Part shown: positions 47,239-57,562 of the stretch, piece after piece | How positions within the stretch are numbered: position 1 is the stretch's first letter | Layout of the letters: each line of letters begins with the position of its first letter | Assembly: GCF_000218685.1 (NCBI RefSeq) | Contig: NW_006763297.1 | Location: 1,764,249 to 1,828,248 of the forward strand | Length of the DNA: 64,000 nucleotides | Source of the DNA: Serpula lacrymans var. lacrymans S7.9 | Lineage: Eukaryota; Basidiomycota; Agaricomycetes; Boletales; Serpulaceae | Direction: 5' to 3' | Translations under genes and position numbers: made by a program | Notes under the pieces: model-generated | What the model was told of the DNA's origin: nothing | The model's database searches: none | The model's input: the letters and a program-made list of their open reading frames with translations, nothing else

Positions 47239-50200
47239 CTAAGGCACGGAAGTGGGCGAATATTCGAAAGAAGGCGGGGGAGGTGGTGGTGGCCGACCAG
47301 CAATAGAGCAAGCGCGGGTTAGTTGCTCGCGCAGCTTTCGACACCGTGAACGTTGTTCTAGACGTTCATGATAGCGTTGAGTTGATACGCCTGATGGTAC
47401 GTAAAAGGTGAAAGTACACACCTTCACAGGGCCACAAGGTGCTAAGATAATCAATGGGTTTAAGGAACGCCATACACACTTCGAGGGCAATAGTAAGAGA
47501 GTTATCGCACTCCCAAAGGGATAGAGCTCTACGATGCAAAGTTTAATGTGGTCTACACTAGACGTAGTTAACCTTCTCACCTGCTAATCTGGCTCATAAA
47601 CCAGAATGCGAAGAATGGTCGATGAACGACCGTATTGGAGGCCTGGCCGGTCACTGTATGCATAGCATGTACGACACGTTGCGCGACATTAGCCTGGTGG
47701 GACACTAAAATCTAATTGTCAATATGACCTAGTGGAACATAAGTGCTGCTACTTACGCCATTCCTCTGCTTTAGTGCGGTGAAATAAGCCATTAGCGTTG
47801 CTGGTGAGAAAGTCAGTCGAGTGGAACAAATAACAAAGGAAAAACTTACGCAGTGGCAAGTGGAATATATCGCTGAAACTCATAAGAAATACACATCCGT
47901 ACACTAAAAGAAGTGGTGAGTAAGGAACAGCGGTGACAAATCAAAATCATTACTTGAAAAGATATTCTCGGCCCTGGAATAAAAATGCTCGCTCTAGTCC
48001 ACACGTGTGACTATCCAGGGCTTTATCAAGGGCATCTGCTTCCAACCAAGCATTGACACCGAACCGGGCCTTTTCCTCTTCCGTAGCGTTCGGGTCGAGG
48101 CGTATACCCAAACAACTATGCCACAATAGCATCGTTCTGTAATAAAGTGCCCACACTGTATCTTTAGGAGATTGGTTGGATGTCAAGGCTTGTGAGCGAG
48201 TGAGAGCTTCGCCTGGAAATAAAAGCACGTACTAGAGTAAAAGTCGTCAGTCATTATATAATCAGTGAGCACGAATTGAGGGCTCACATTGGCTGGCTCG
48301 ACCAGGAACAATTCAGGACCCAATCGGTTACAAGAGTTGGTGTAGGAACTATGTCCAGCAGTGAGCATCAATGCGCTCCAGCACAACCTTCGACATGATT
48401 CCTTTCTAATTTCACCGTCTGTCCAGTTTTCGTCCCACGCTGGGGTAGATAACCACAGTGGCGTATGTTCGCTTGCACCCGACCATCGTTGACCAAGCGA
48501 GAGTGATGCGCAAGAGCATCCCTTGTCTACTTTGGTGGAGCTTGTAGAGACTTGAGTTGAACTATAATTGTAATTAACCCCGGAGGAAGGATAATATGTG
48601 CGGGGAATGGGATAAGCAGGTGGAACATCGGAAGGTGACCACGAAGTATTAGAATGAGCGACGGGTACTGTAGGAACAGTACGAGGGGCAAACTTAGAGG
48701 CATGAGGGTCATTCGCATCAAGGAATGTCAAGGAAAGGCTGCGGATAATTGTGTCGAGCATAACCATAGAAGATGCAGACCGCTCAGTGGAGTGGAGTGG
48801 ATGAGCGCAAACTTCAAACATCGCGAGCAACTAGCCAAAGGAAAAATTATGAGCTTCTGTTTGAATTTGAAAATTATTGATAATTACCCATGCAGCTTGG
48901 GCTAATGTCTCGTCAATCCATCTACCATTTAAGCTGGCCTCTAATGAGCCTTGAGCAATATCCCTTAACCTCAACGCCTTCTTTCGCCCCTCTTCTCCTA
49001 ATCCGGCCTCTGAGCTCTGGAAAAAAGTTGCAATTGCAAGCGCGGCTATTACCAAGCTCGGTTGCATCTGATCTCGTTTCTCTGGTTCGAAATACGTGGA
49101 GAAGAAGCGGGGGACATTAAAAAAAGAAAACCAGTAGTTAGAAGAACGAAACAAAAATCGTAAGTCGCGTGTTATTAAATTTGAGGCCTGATTGCGTTCT
49201 GATAGTGTTAAAGCAGGTACATGGACGGGCGAAGACGACGCATAGATAACAAGGAGTGAATCCCACCAGGTTTTACGCGTGAAGTCGAGGGATGGCTCAG
49301 AAGTAATGTTAATCACATCTTCTGAACTCTCGTCGTAATCGTCGTTTATTCGCCTTTGGTAGGGTTGGGGTGAGACTTCATCGGCAGGCAAAAACCGCTG
49401 GTAATTATAATCATTGAGGTAGGTACGATGAGAACTTGACTTCTGACAAGGACGATGAGCGACGATACAAGGATAAGTGGCGGTAGTATCACCTGATCAG
49501 TGGAAATATCATATCTATCATCCTCGCCAAACCCTTGGATGGGAGTGGGAAAGCCATTGTCTATCGTATTCAGTGACACATTCTGTGAGACATCGGAGAA
49601 TTTCGGAACGTCGCGAGAAGATGTAGCGTCCTCAGACGATGGTGGCACCAAAAAAACAGGCACTGGGGGTGCGGATAAACCAGCGACTGGGTGTCGCATT
49701 ATTTCCCCCGTTTCCTGACTGGGGTTCTGCCCCACAATATTTGTGGCATCGACTTCATCGTCGAACTTCTTTCTACGACGCCTACGTGTGCCACCGCCAC
49801 CGCCACCTCCACCGTCAAGTATGCTGCCTCTCACTGTCCTCTGGCGTGCGCCGGGCGTTTTATCCGGGCCGCGACGTTTAGGTGCTGAATCATAACAGCA
49901 TTCATTATTACCATTAGGACGGCGACTACAGTTATGGCAGGCTGGCTTAGCACCATCGCATCGAATCTTCCGAGTACGGCTTTATGGTGATATAAAATTG
50001 GTCAATACACCCAAACCGGCAGATTGTGTAGAATACACGAACCACTGCATACAAGCCACATAAACCCTCGATCTGAGCTTTCCTTGGGTTGTAAGTGGTT
50101 GATCGGATGCCAGCTCGATACGAGGCTTTTCCCGCCGTGTCTTTCGGTGCTTCGAGGAAGAGCCGGCATTTGCGTCGGGAGGTGACTGGGAGGAAGACGA

Positions 50201-50680
50201 CTTTGTCGTTGCGGAGAGCGGCTCCGGATAAAATCCAGAAGTCGACGACATGAGCATTGCAGAGTCTGGCTGCGACGGCAGATCGCTGGTTATGAGATTG
50301 GTTAAGAGTGGATGGTTGGTCGAGTAGCTCATCTGTCGTGGCTCGTGTTCATATCGAATATCTCGGTCCGAGATGTCCGCGTCGGTTCGATAATACGATC
50401 GAGGAAAGGTTTGAGAGGGGGGGTAGTTCATAGCGGAAGAGTAGAGATGCGTATCAGGGTACGACTGTGACGGTGACGCAGACGTATAATCTGTGTCTAA
50501 CTGGTGTTTGTAGCCGGCTATGTGCTGGCTACGAGAGGAGTAGGAGAAGCCGGGGAGGGCCATAGTGTCGATTGAAGGGAGTACACCGGGTCTTTGGGTA
50601 CTTTTAGGGTGGTACGGCTGGACACCGGGCTCGATGTCGAGATGATCCTTCGGGTCAGAGTTATTGTGATTGAGATACAT
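47239..50680 (-). CDS. Zn2Cys6 fungal-specific transcription factor
   Basis: Nine exons (50680-50043, 49979-49493, 49442-48888, 48830-48288, 48231-47954, 47903-47850, 47800-47757, 47704-47581, 47557-47239) close in phase to 1013 residues. The DNA-binding cluster is cut by the first intron and reads ACMQCRTRKIRCDG, KPACHNCSRR and NNECC when joined. A Ser/Pro/Tyr-rich region precedes it and a Gly run plus basic patch (TRRRRRKK) follows. The middle half has the fungal_trans domain pattern (RKTWWDSLLVIYA, YWFSFFNVPRFF, RLRDIAQGSLEASL, SCRRLCWSALML). It should be a nuclear DNA-binding regulator; the target pathway cannot be read from the sequence. Start 50680 (MYLNHNNSDP) was preferred over the longer frame from 50869, whose first 63 residues look non-coding. 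Confidence 0.9.
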
Positions 50681-51665
50681 GCTGGTGGGGGGAATCCAGG
50701 ATCTACAACGATACAGGCATGAGTATAAGTATCGGTGAAGGGAAGATTGATATTTTTCACGGCTTACCTGTGCAGAGGGTTCAGCTGGAGAATGTCTGTA
50801 TGTTGATGTCTGTTTTGAACGGTGGGAATCGACGCTAGCCCATACTGCGATATTCAAAATCCACGTCAAATTGGGTAAGCTTCCCGCCTCTGTTCCTCAG
50901 TGAAAGATAAAAAGAACATACAATATATGGTCGTTGTCGAGCTATACGTTATTCCCTACAGTCACTCTGATCCACGAAGGGCTATCGAGAATTAACTAAC
51001 ACACGGGTGCTATGAGAATCTCACTCGGATTCGGGTCTGCAAACACCCATCGCTGCTTGGTTCTGTTTGCATTGTGGCTGCCATCACCCATGGGGTTGGT
51101 TCCTGCCCCACACCGTGCCGCGCGCCACTGCCACCTGCAACCTACACGCTTGCCAAATCTGTATAGCCAATCATTCATCTCTCATTTTATCCAGTCACAC
51201 ATAACAACCATCTTGCCCACCATCGTTTCGTGATATCAGCACAAAACACAACAACAATGAATTGCAGTGTCCTTACTCGCATTTTCAGGTGCTCTGCCAG
51301 TTACAATTACACAAAGTTACAGTTGTCGTCGCATAACGGTCACTTGATCAAACCTTCTTGCAATTGGGGTCACGGTAAATTGCGGAAACAGCGATAGTCA
51401 GGCGCTATAGTAGGCTATAGTGCTTCGCGATCGTGTGCTCGCCAAACGTTCTTTCTGGCATTCTTTGTCAACTGGAATCACTCGAATGATGGGAAATATA
51501 TTTCCTCTGCACATGCAAACACCTTCTCTTTCGGGCTATGTTGTCGCTAGTATCCCTCTTCCCCAGGTATAAATTGAGTATGTCTACCTTGAGATTTCCT
51601 TTGGCCACGGTTCTTCGCATCGCACGGTACAAGGGTGTTTAGGCTTTCCTGAATTCACTTCTATC
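50681..51665. other. Divergent intergenic region
   Basis: Between the Zn2Cys6 factor (minus) and the lipase (plus). No gene seen; a plus frame at 51012-51233 has no domain. The lipase TATA box lies near the right end. Confidence 0.4.
51568..51574 (+). promoter_or_regulatory. TATA box of the lipase gene
   Basis: TATAAAT 92 bp upstream of the ATG at 51666. Confidence 0.5.
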
Positions 51666-51885
51666 ATGGGCATCTGGACACAAGCTATCCTTCTCTCGAC
51701 CCTCAGTTTTGGGGCTCTCGCCGCACCATTCATCGAGACCCTTGCTCACTTACCCCGGGCTCAGGTCTCCACCGTGACGAACATGACGGCCACTCAGCTC
51801 AGCGACCTCGCCCCTTACACCGAGTTTGCTAGAGCAGCTTACTGCTCTCCTAGCATCGTGCAAGGATGGGCGTGCGGCGGTACGG
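51666..51885 (+). CDS. Secreted class 3 lipase, N-terminal part before a sequence gap
   Basis: The first 73 residues are visible before a run of N. A signal peptide is clear (short N-region, hydrophobic AILLSTLSFGALA, likely cleavage after ALA). The mature start has TVTNMTATQLSDLAPYTEFARAAYCSP and WACGG, the typical N-terminus of fungal alpha/beta-hydrolase lipases of Pfam class 3, where these cysteines form disulfides. The catalytic GHSLG serine and the rest would lie in or beyond the gap, but sequence right of the gap shows no recognisable lipase end. The gene may therefore be truncated or interrupted at the gap. The product should be exported and act on triacylglycerols or phenolic esters. 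Confidence 0.7.
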
Positions 51886-52266
51886 NNNNNNNNNNNNNNN
51901 NNNNNNNNNNNNNNNNNNNNNNNNNNNNNNNNNNNNNNNNNNNNNNNNNNNNNNNNNNNNNNNNNNNNNNNNNNNNNNNNNNNNNNNNNNNNNNNNNNNN
52001 NNNNNNNNNNNNNNNNNNNNNNNNNNNNNNNNNNNNNNNNNNNNNNNNNNNNNNNNNNNNNNNNNNNNNNNNNNNNNNNNNNNNNNNNNNNNNNNNNNNN
52101 NNNNNNNNNNNNNNNNNNNNNNNNNNNNNNNNNNNNNNNNNNNNNNNNNNNNNNNNNNNNNNNNNNNNNNNNNNNNNNNNNNNNNNNNNNNNNNNNNNNN
52201 NNNNNNNNNNNNNNNNNNNNNNNNNNNNNNNNNNNNNNNNNNNNNNNNNNNNNNNNNNNNNNNNNN
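51886..52266. other. Assembly gap of 381 N
   Basis: A continuous run of N; no statement can be made. Translations across it are meaningless. Confidence 0.99.
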
Positions 52267-52609
52267 TCTACGTCTTGGAACATGTTGGGAACTCGATATT
52301 AGTTTGTATATAAGAAGTAATCTTGCTGCATCCATGTTATTATTGCATGGCCAAGCAGACGATAAAAAAATGCTGATAAAATGTTTCTCAAATAAATGTG
52401 CTCGAACCCAAACTTTTCACGTGTGTATCAGATCCCGTCTACTTGACATAGCGGTTTGTAAATTCAAATACATCTCGACTGACATAATACTAGTATGAGA
52501 ACAGATTTCGATATGCAAATGGTCTAGACGGTGCTCAATTCGCTGTTTCCGCTGTTGGCCCACAAAGTCGGCTGGGCCGGGATGGTGTTGGGTACCCGCT
52601 GGCTTTGAT

Positions 52610-53109
52610 GCTCTTCAAGAGGTGATTAATAATAGGTGTCGCATAGGTGATGTCAGAGGAAGCCGTAATGCAAGTACCACTGGTCAGGCCACCGAGAAAC
52701 TCATAATCCCTGTTTTTGCAAAGTGTAATGCACTCAGTGAGAAAAGTGGGGGGATCACTAGCACCCCAAGCATAGCAGACCTTAGTCACACCCAAAATTG
52801 ATGAAAAAGCCTGAAAGTGGTTAAAATACTTAATTGTATTTTTTGGACCTACACAATTTTGTCAGAATAATGTAGTTTTATTGACATATGTTTTGTGTGG
52901 AAATATAAAAATATGTTAATAAAATTACATTATTTTGACAAAATTGTGTAGGTCCAAAAATACAATCAAATATTTTAACTACTTTCATTACACTTTGCAA
53001 AAACAAGGATTATGAGTTTCCCGGTGGCCCCCTGACCAGTGAGACTTGCACTACAGCTTCCCCTGACATCACCTATGCAACACCTATTATTAGTTACCTC
53101 TTGAAGAGC
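52610..53109. repeat. Inverted duplication of a coding-like fragment
   Basis: Arms 52610-52730 and 52986-53109 are inverted copies (about 88 percent alike by eye). Read outward-in, both encode the same peptide (ITLCKN-DYEF-GG, then DITYATPII--LLKSI): the left arm on the minus strand, the right arm on the plus strand. The left arm belongs to an 86-codon frame (52535-52795, minus) with four or more cysteines, perhaps a secreted or WSC-like fragment, but not a family I can name firmly. Between the arms lie about 80 bp of unique left-side sequence and a nested palindrome at 52812-52987. The whole could fold into a long hairpin. Confidence 0.75.
52812..52987. repeat. Nested palindromic element (MITE/foldback-like)
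   Basis: Arms of about 75-80 bp meet around 52900. Both start TGAAAGT(G/A)GTTAAAATA and share GGACCTACACAATTTTGTCA further in, with a few mismatches. It is AT-rich, has no ORF, and shows no clear target-site duplication at its ends. It looks like a non-autonomous DNA element or a foldback formed with the surrounding inverted duplication. Confidence 0.7.
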
Positions 53110-53137
53110 ATTATATATATGATACCTAGGTGAAAGC

Positions 53138-53188
53138 TTGACAAAACCAGATAAACCCGGTCTCTGCCAAAGCAGCCATAATTCTCCA
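53138..53188. repeat. Left terminal inverted repeat of the Copia-derived segment
   Basis: Begins TTGACAAAACCAGA on the plus strand and pairs with 56520-56570. About 41 outer positions have one difference; a few more appear further in. It overlaps the end of the Copia reading frame, where WLLWQRPGLSGF is encoded by the repeat itself. Confidence 0.75.
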
Positions 53189-53319
53189 TCCGGATGTGAT
53201 AAGGCTTCCTTTAGTGTCCTTGGAAGGTCTGTGTTAGATGGACCGGTACTTGCTATTCCAGCAAAAAATGTCTCCTCTGTATCAGATGTTTCTTCATGAA
53301 CCTCAGGAGTGTTAGGTTT

Positions 53320-56300
53320 CTCCATGGAGTTGTCATGCTGCTCTTTTTGAGACTGTTCCTCATCTAGAGTCCTTTGATAATCTCGGTTTTTGTCTGCAGG
53401 ACAGGTCTGGCGACTGCTTCTGCGTACTCCTAGGACTTCAGCAGGCATGACTGCTCTTTTAGGAACTTGTGCAGGTACTCCAGGGAGTAGACACATTTGT
53501 GTATTTGTTGCCCCACTCACTCCTGAAGGTGTTGAATCACTCCTCGGAGGCGTTGGATGACTCCTTGGAGGTGTTGTATGCCTTCCAGAAGCTGATCCAA
53601 TGGACAGGCTGTCTAGTTGTATTCGGACTTTTTCCACTTCAGCTGGCTGTATGTTGAGGGACTGTCCTCCCACTGACTGTAACTCTACTTTGGCTTTCCG
53701 TTCTGAAGATGGCCAGTGTTCAGGTCTTGGTTGTAGAGACTGTTGTGGAGGGTGTCTTAGTTGATCAGGTGCTCCCACTGCTCTCAGAACATCTTCATGC
53801 TAATATGGTTCCATTGCTTGTGGAACATCTCCTTGGAGATGTGGTTCTATTTGCAATTCATTTGGATCTCGGATCCAAGGGTCAGGATCATCCTCCTCCA
53901 ATGTATTTTGGTCTGGATAGTGAGCATTCTCTGGAATAAGTCCCTCCCACTGATCTGTGCTAGTGTCTGTGTTCCAGGGAGCAGTGTTGTCCTTTTGTAC
54001 CTTTCCGGATTTATTGAATATGACATGCTGGAAAACACAGTTTGTTTTTCAGTGTCTAGGAGTTTGTAGGCTTGCTTTCCATGTGTGTAGCCAATCATTA
54101 TGGCTTTGCGCCCCTTGGAGTAAAACTTCCCTTGCCTTTTGTCTTTTGGTATCAAGGCATATGCTTGGCATCCGAAAGGGCGGAATAAAGTTGGATCAAC
54201 TCTCCTTTTAAACAGTATTTCACATGGGGTCTTTCCATGGAGTCCTGATGCTGGGCTGCATGCTGTGATATATGCAGCTGTTTGCATGGCTTCTACCCAA
54301 AATAACTTTGGGAGCTTGGAATCATGGAGCATAGTGGTTGCTAATGTAGCCAATGTCTGATTTATGCATTCTGCAATGTCATTTTGTTCCGGAGTATCTG
54401 CAGCTGTAGTTTCTTGGATGACACCATCTCCTCGGAGTTGATTTTTGAATGTATTTCCAGTATATTCTCCTCCCCCATCACTCCGGAGGAATTCTGTGTA
54501 TAGTGGAGTGAAGTTTTCTTCTCCCAAATTTGTTCGGAAGAATGTTTGGACATCTTTTTTCCATTGCTTGTATTGTTCCAGTGCTTCACTTTTATGTTTT
54601 AGGAAATATATCCATGGAAATTTGGAGAAATCATCTACAATGATAATCCAGTACCGGAAACCCTCCCTGGAGGTTGGTTTGATTGGTCTTCCAACATCGG
54701 TGTGCACAATTTGTATGGGGTGCTTGGCTCGGTTTCCTCCAGTGGACTTGAAAGGTAATTTCTTCATCTTTCCTAAAGCACAAGGTTCACAAAACTCTGG
54801 GGTTCCAGTAAGGGTGTTTATGTCCTGGAGCTGTCCTTTTGTAACCATTCATTGCAAGTGGTCCATTCCAATGTGTCCCATTCTCCTGTGCAATAAATTT
54901 ACATCTACTGCTGCAAAAGCTGACTCCGGGTTGATTTCGGGTTTTGCTTGGATGTGATAAAGTCCTCACTTGTGTAAGGCAGTGAGGATAAGTTCCTCCT
55001 TTTTCCGAACTTCACAAGTGTTTGACCCTGCTGGAAAAAGTGTTGATAACCCTGTTTTAGACAATTTGTGGACAGAGATGAGTGTTAAAGTGAAGTTTGG
55101 CACAAGTAAGACATTTGACAGTGCAATATTGTAGTTCTTTTTGCCAACAGTTGCTTGTAGGATTACTGTTCTGATGCCAATGGCATTTACAGAGGATTCA
55201 TCCCCAAAACTGATTGCCCTTGGAGGATGCAGAACATGGTATGTTCTTGGCTCAAACCAGGAGCGGTGAGGGACCATGTGGGATGTTGCTCCGGAGTCAA
55301 TAATAATTGTTGTTTTGGTCTTATCGGGTTCCGACACAAGGTAAGCTTGGATGTGTTTAGCAAGGGGCTTGGAAATATGTACATGTTCCAATGCAATATG
55401 ACCCTGTTCCTCCTCGGAGTCAGATCCAGATGATTGCTCTGCCGTATTTGCCTTTTCCTTCTCTTTTCCTTTATCCTTGTGTCTTTCATTTCCCTTCTTC
55501 CTTTGACCTTTTCCAGCTGACTGAAGTATTTGACACTCCAAGGTGTTGTGTGATTTGGTTTTGTGGAAGTCACACTATTTCTCCTCGGATTTGAGTGCTG
55601 ATCCGGAACCTCCTGACTGTCGTGCAACTTCTGCAGTGATCCGGATCTCAACTGCATCAAAGGTAAGTTTATTTTCTTCAATTGTGTTGATTACCAATGA
55701 CTGAAATATTTATCATTCAGGAGTGCATGGGAGAGATTGGAGAAGGGCGAAGGCCATGAGTTTGGTATCAACTCCTAGTTTCATTCCGGAGAGGTGTGAA
55801 TCAATTGTCCGGATTTTCGCAATGTGGTCCTGGATAGGTGATGTCCCATCCCAGGACAATTTGGTGAGTTGCTGGAATGAATAGAAGGCCGAGGCAATGT
55901 TGGATGTCTGATGGAGTGAGACAAGTTTATCAAATATCTCCTTGGAGCTGGTGAGGTCTCCAGTCCTCATTAGGAGGGCATCAGAGATGTGGTCCTGGAT
56001 GATTCCATGTGCCTTCTCATCCTTAAGTATCCAGGTGATTTCAGGATCCTCCAAGGAGGTAGGTTTTCCTGGTGAGGGCTTAAGCTCCTCTCCAGTAACA
56101 ACCCGGAGAACTTTTTCCCGACGTAGCTTTGAGATGATCCAGAGTTTCCATATCTGAAAATTGTTGGGTCCAGTGAGGACTGGACATGCGGATGTATCAT
56201 GTGCTGTGGTCATGGTTCTGAGGTTGCCATTTCAAATAATAATTATTTCCTGCATAGCTTTTGCGCACCAGGGCTCATAGCCTAATAAAACTAAGTGAAA

Positions 56301-56524
56301 CTACAATGGATGTTAGTTTAAGGTGATCTCTAATAAATGTAATGTAACATACCTCAGCCGCTGCCCGAGAGGCTATAGAAACGACTGAGGTATTTCTATA
56401 CTAAACCCCCTACTACTTATAGTCGGAGGTGCTACTTGCTACAGTATAATGACTCCTAGGAGTACAATTGTGCTCCTAGGAGAACAATGGTGACTCCATG
56501 GAGTGGTGGCTATACTCCATGGAG
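53320..56524. repeat. 14 dispersed CTCC-NN-GGAG palindromes
   Basis: Exact decamers at 53320, 53478, 53540, 53561, 53829, 54428, 54663, 55410, 55938, 56049, 56453, 56473, 56494 and 56515, plus the 8-mer CTCCGGAG at about 54481 and 55289. The last four are spaced about 20 bp apart. Random sequence of this length would hold about 0.05. Confidence 0.85.
56239..56285 (-). other. Primer-binding-site-like sequence of the Copia segment
   Basis: On the minus strand CTATGAGCCCTGGTGCGC lies just upstream of the gag ATG at 56213. It resembles the half initiator-tRNA-Met primer sites of Copia elements (consensus near TATCAGAGC). The match is imperfect and the call tentative. Confidence 0.35.
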
Positions 56525-56570
56525 AACAATGGCTGCTTTGGCAGAGACCGGGTTTGTCTGGTTTTGTCAA
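56520..56570. repeat. Right terminal inverted repeat of the Copia-derived segment
   Basis: Reads TTGACAAAACCAGA on the minus strand from 56570 inward. It lies upstream of gag, where a 5' LTR would be expected, and is followed inward by palindromes and a TATA-like CTATAAGTAG. Confidence 0.75.
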
Positions 56571-56617
56571 TACTATTTCCCGCAATCTCCCAATACCACA
56601 TCTCCAACAACAACTCT

Positions 56618-56759
56618 CACTGCGGGCTTTGGCTTATTTAAGCCCAGCTTGCTTATATCCTGAAAATATTCAATTTTAGTTGTTTCTAGCCAATCAGAAC
56701 CCAGAACTCCCATATTTTCAGGATATAAGCTGGACTTAAATAAGCCAATGCCCGCAGTG
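56618..56759. mobile_element. 142 bp MITE with CACTG ends and TCT target duplication
   Basis: Both ends start CACTGCGGGC, and the roughly 50 bp inverted arms share TTGGCTTATTTAAG and TATATCCTGAAAATAT with two mismatches and a 4 bp indel. The flanking triplet TCT is present on both sides (56615-56617 and 56760-56762). CACTG ends plus a 3 bp duplication are features of CACTA-type DNA transposons, so this is probably a non-autonomous CACTA-derived MITE. No coding capacity. Confidence 0.75.
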
Positions 56760-56762
56760 TCT

Positions 56763-57562
56763 AAGCCTTGTATACATTCCCATACCACCTCATCCCCATG
56801 TCTCCTGTGCCCATGCCACCTGCTGGGCTCATTGTGCCTGCCATGCCTGTACCTGCTGTACTGCTATATGTGCATGTAGTGATGAGTACTCAGATCACTA
56901 GGCCTATGAATCAATATACATGATGGTTTAGGTTGGAATTATGTTGGTGGAGGTACACCAAGTTGGAGCTGATTGCATGTCAAATTCAGCATGGTGAAAG
57001 CAGACAGAGTTTGCAAAAAGATACCTGTTCAGCCCCCCAGCCAAAATTCTTTTGATTTTAAGGATAAGCCATGGTCACTGAGCTCAAAGATGAAAGAAGG
57101 CCAATGTTAATATGATTCACCGAGCAAATTGGATAGTGGGGGTTGTGTTGGATGGCTGATGATGGCAGAACTGAAGAGAAACACAAGGTGGAAAGGACAG
57201 ACTTTATACTTATTAGGAGTGCTCAGTGCTATAGCTATCCGGAATTGGTACTACAGACATGGTGATTGACCAAGACTAGATGATCAGTCCCCCCACATCA
57301 AATTCAAAATATCAAAATAAAAACATGGTATTACCTGATATAGGATCTTATCCGAGATTATTCGCGTATTATTAAGGATTTCACGGAAAAAATACAAGTT
57401 ATTATTTTACGAGAGTGTCTCCTATCCAGAATGTCATCAAGAGCTTATACTAATGTCATCGGGGACTGGCATGTATCCGTGGGAACAGATACATAAACAC
57501 TTTCTCAACCACATTCCTTTCCTCGAAACAACTTACGATAACCCACATCGCCCGCCGTTCAG
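56763..57562. other. Non-coding stretch
   Basis: Between the MITE and the next gene. It contains C/T-rich and AT-rich sequence but no ORF with features, and no further repeat was recognised. Confidence 0.35.

Larger units (their letters stand above)
53138..56570 (-). mobile_element. Degenerate Ty1/Copia gag-protease-integrase segment with terminal inverted repeats
   Basis: Read on the minus strand: a gag-like ORF (56213-55713; GPNNFQIWKLWIISKLRR), an aspartic-protease region with DSGATSHM (about 55320), GAG-pre-integrase and integrase with HTDVGRPIKP, WIIIVDDFSKFPW, FLRSDGGGEYTGN and TPEQNDIAE (54848-53847), and a Pro/Ser-rich linker (53778-53160) ending at SHPDGELW. In intact Copia elements reverse transcriptase begins just after that point; here it is missing. 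Stops and shifts break the frame (near 55713, 55576, 54850 and 53850). Instead of direct LTRs, both ends carry the same roughly 51 bp sequence in inverted orientation. It cannot move by itself. Confidence 0.8.

Noticed and set aside
51750..52498. Long frames running through the N gap
   Set aside because: Open only because unknown bases are not read as stops.
53956..54957. Plus-strand frames of 84-170 codons opposite the Copia integrase
   Set aside because: Shadows of the integrase reading frame on the other strand; no independent features.
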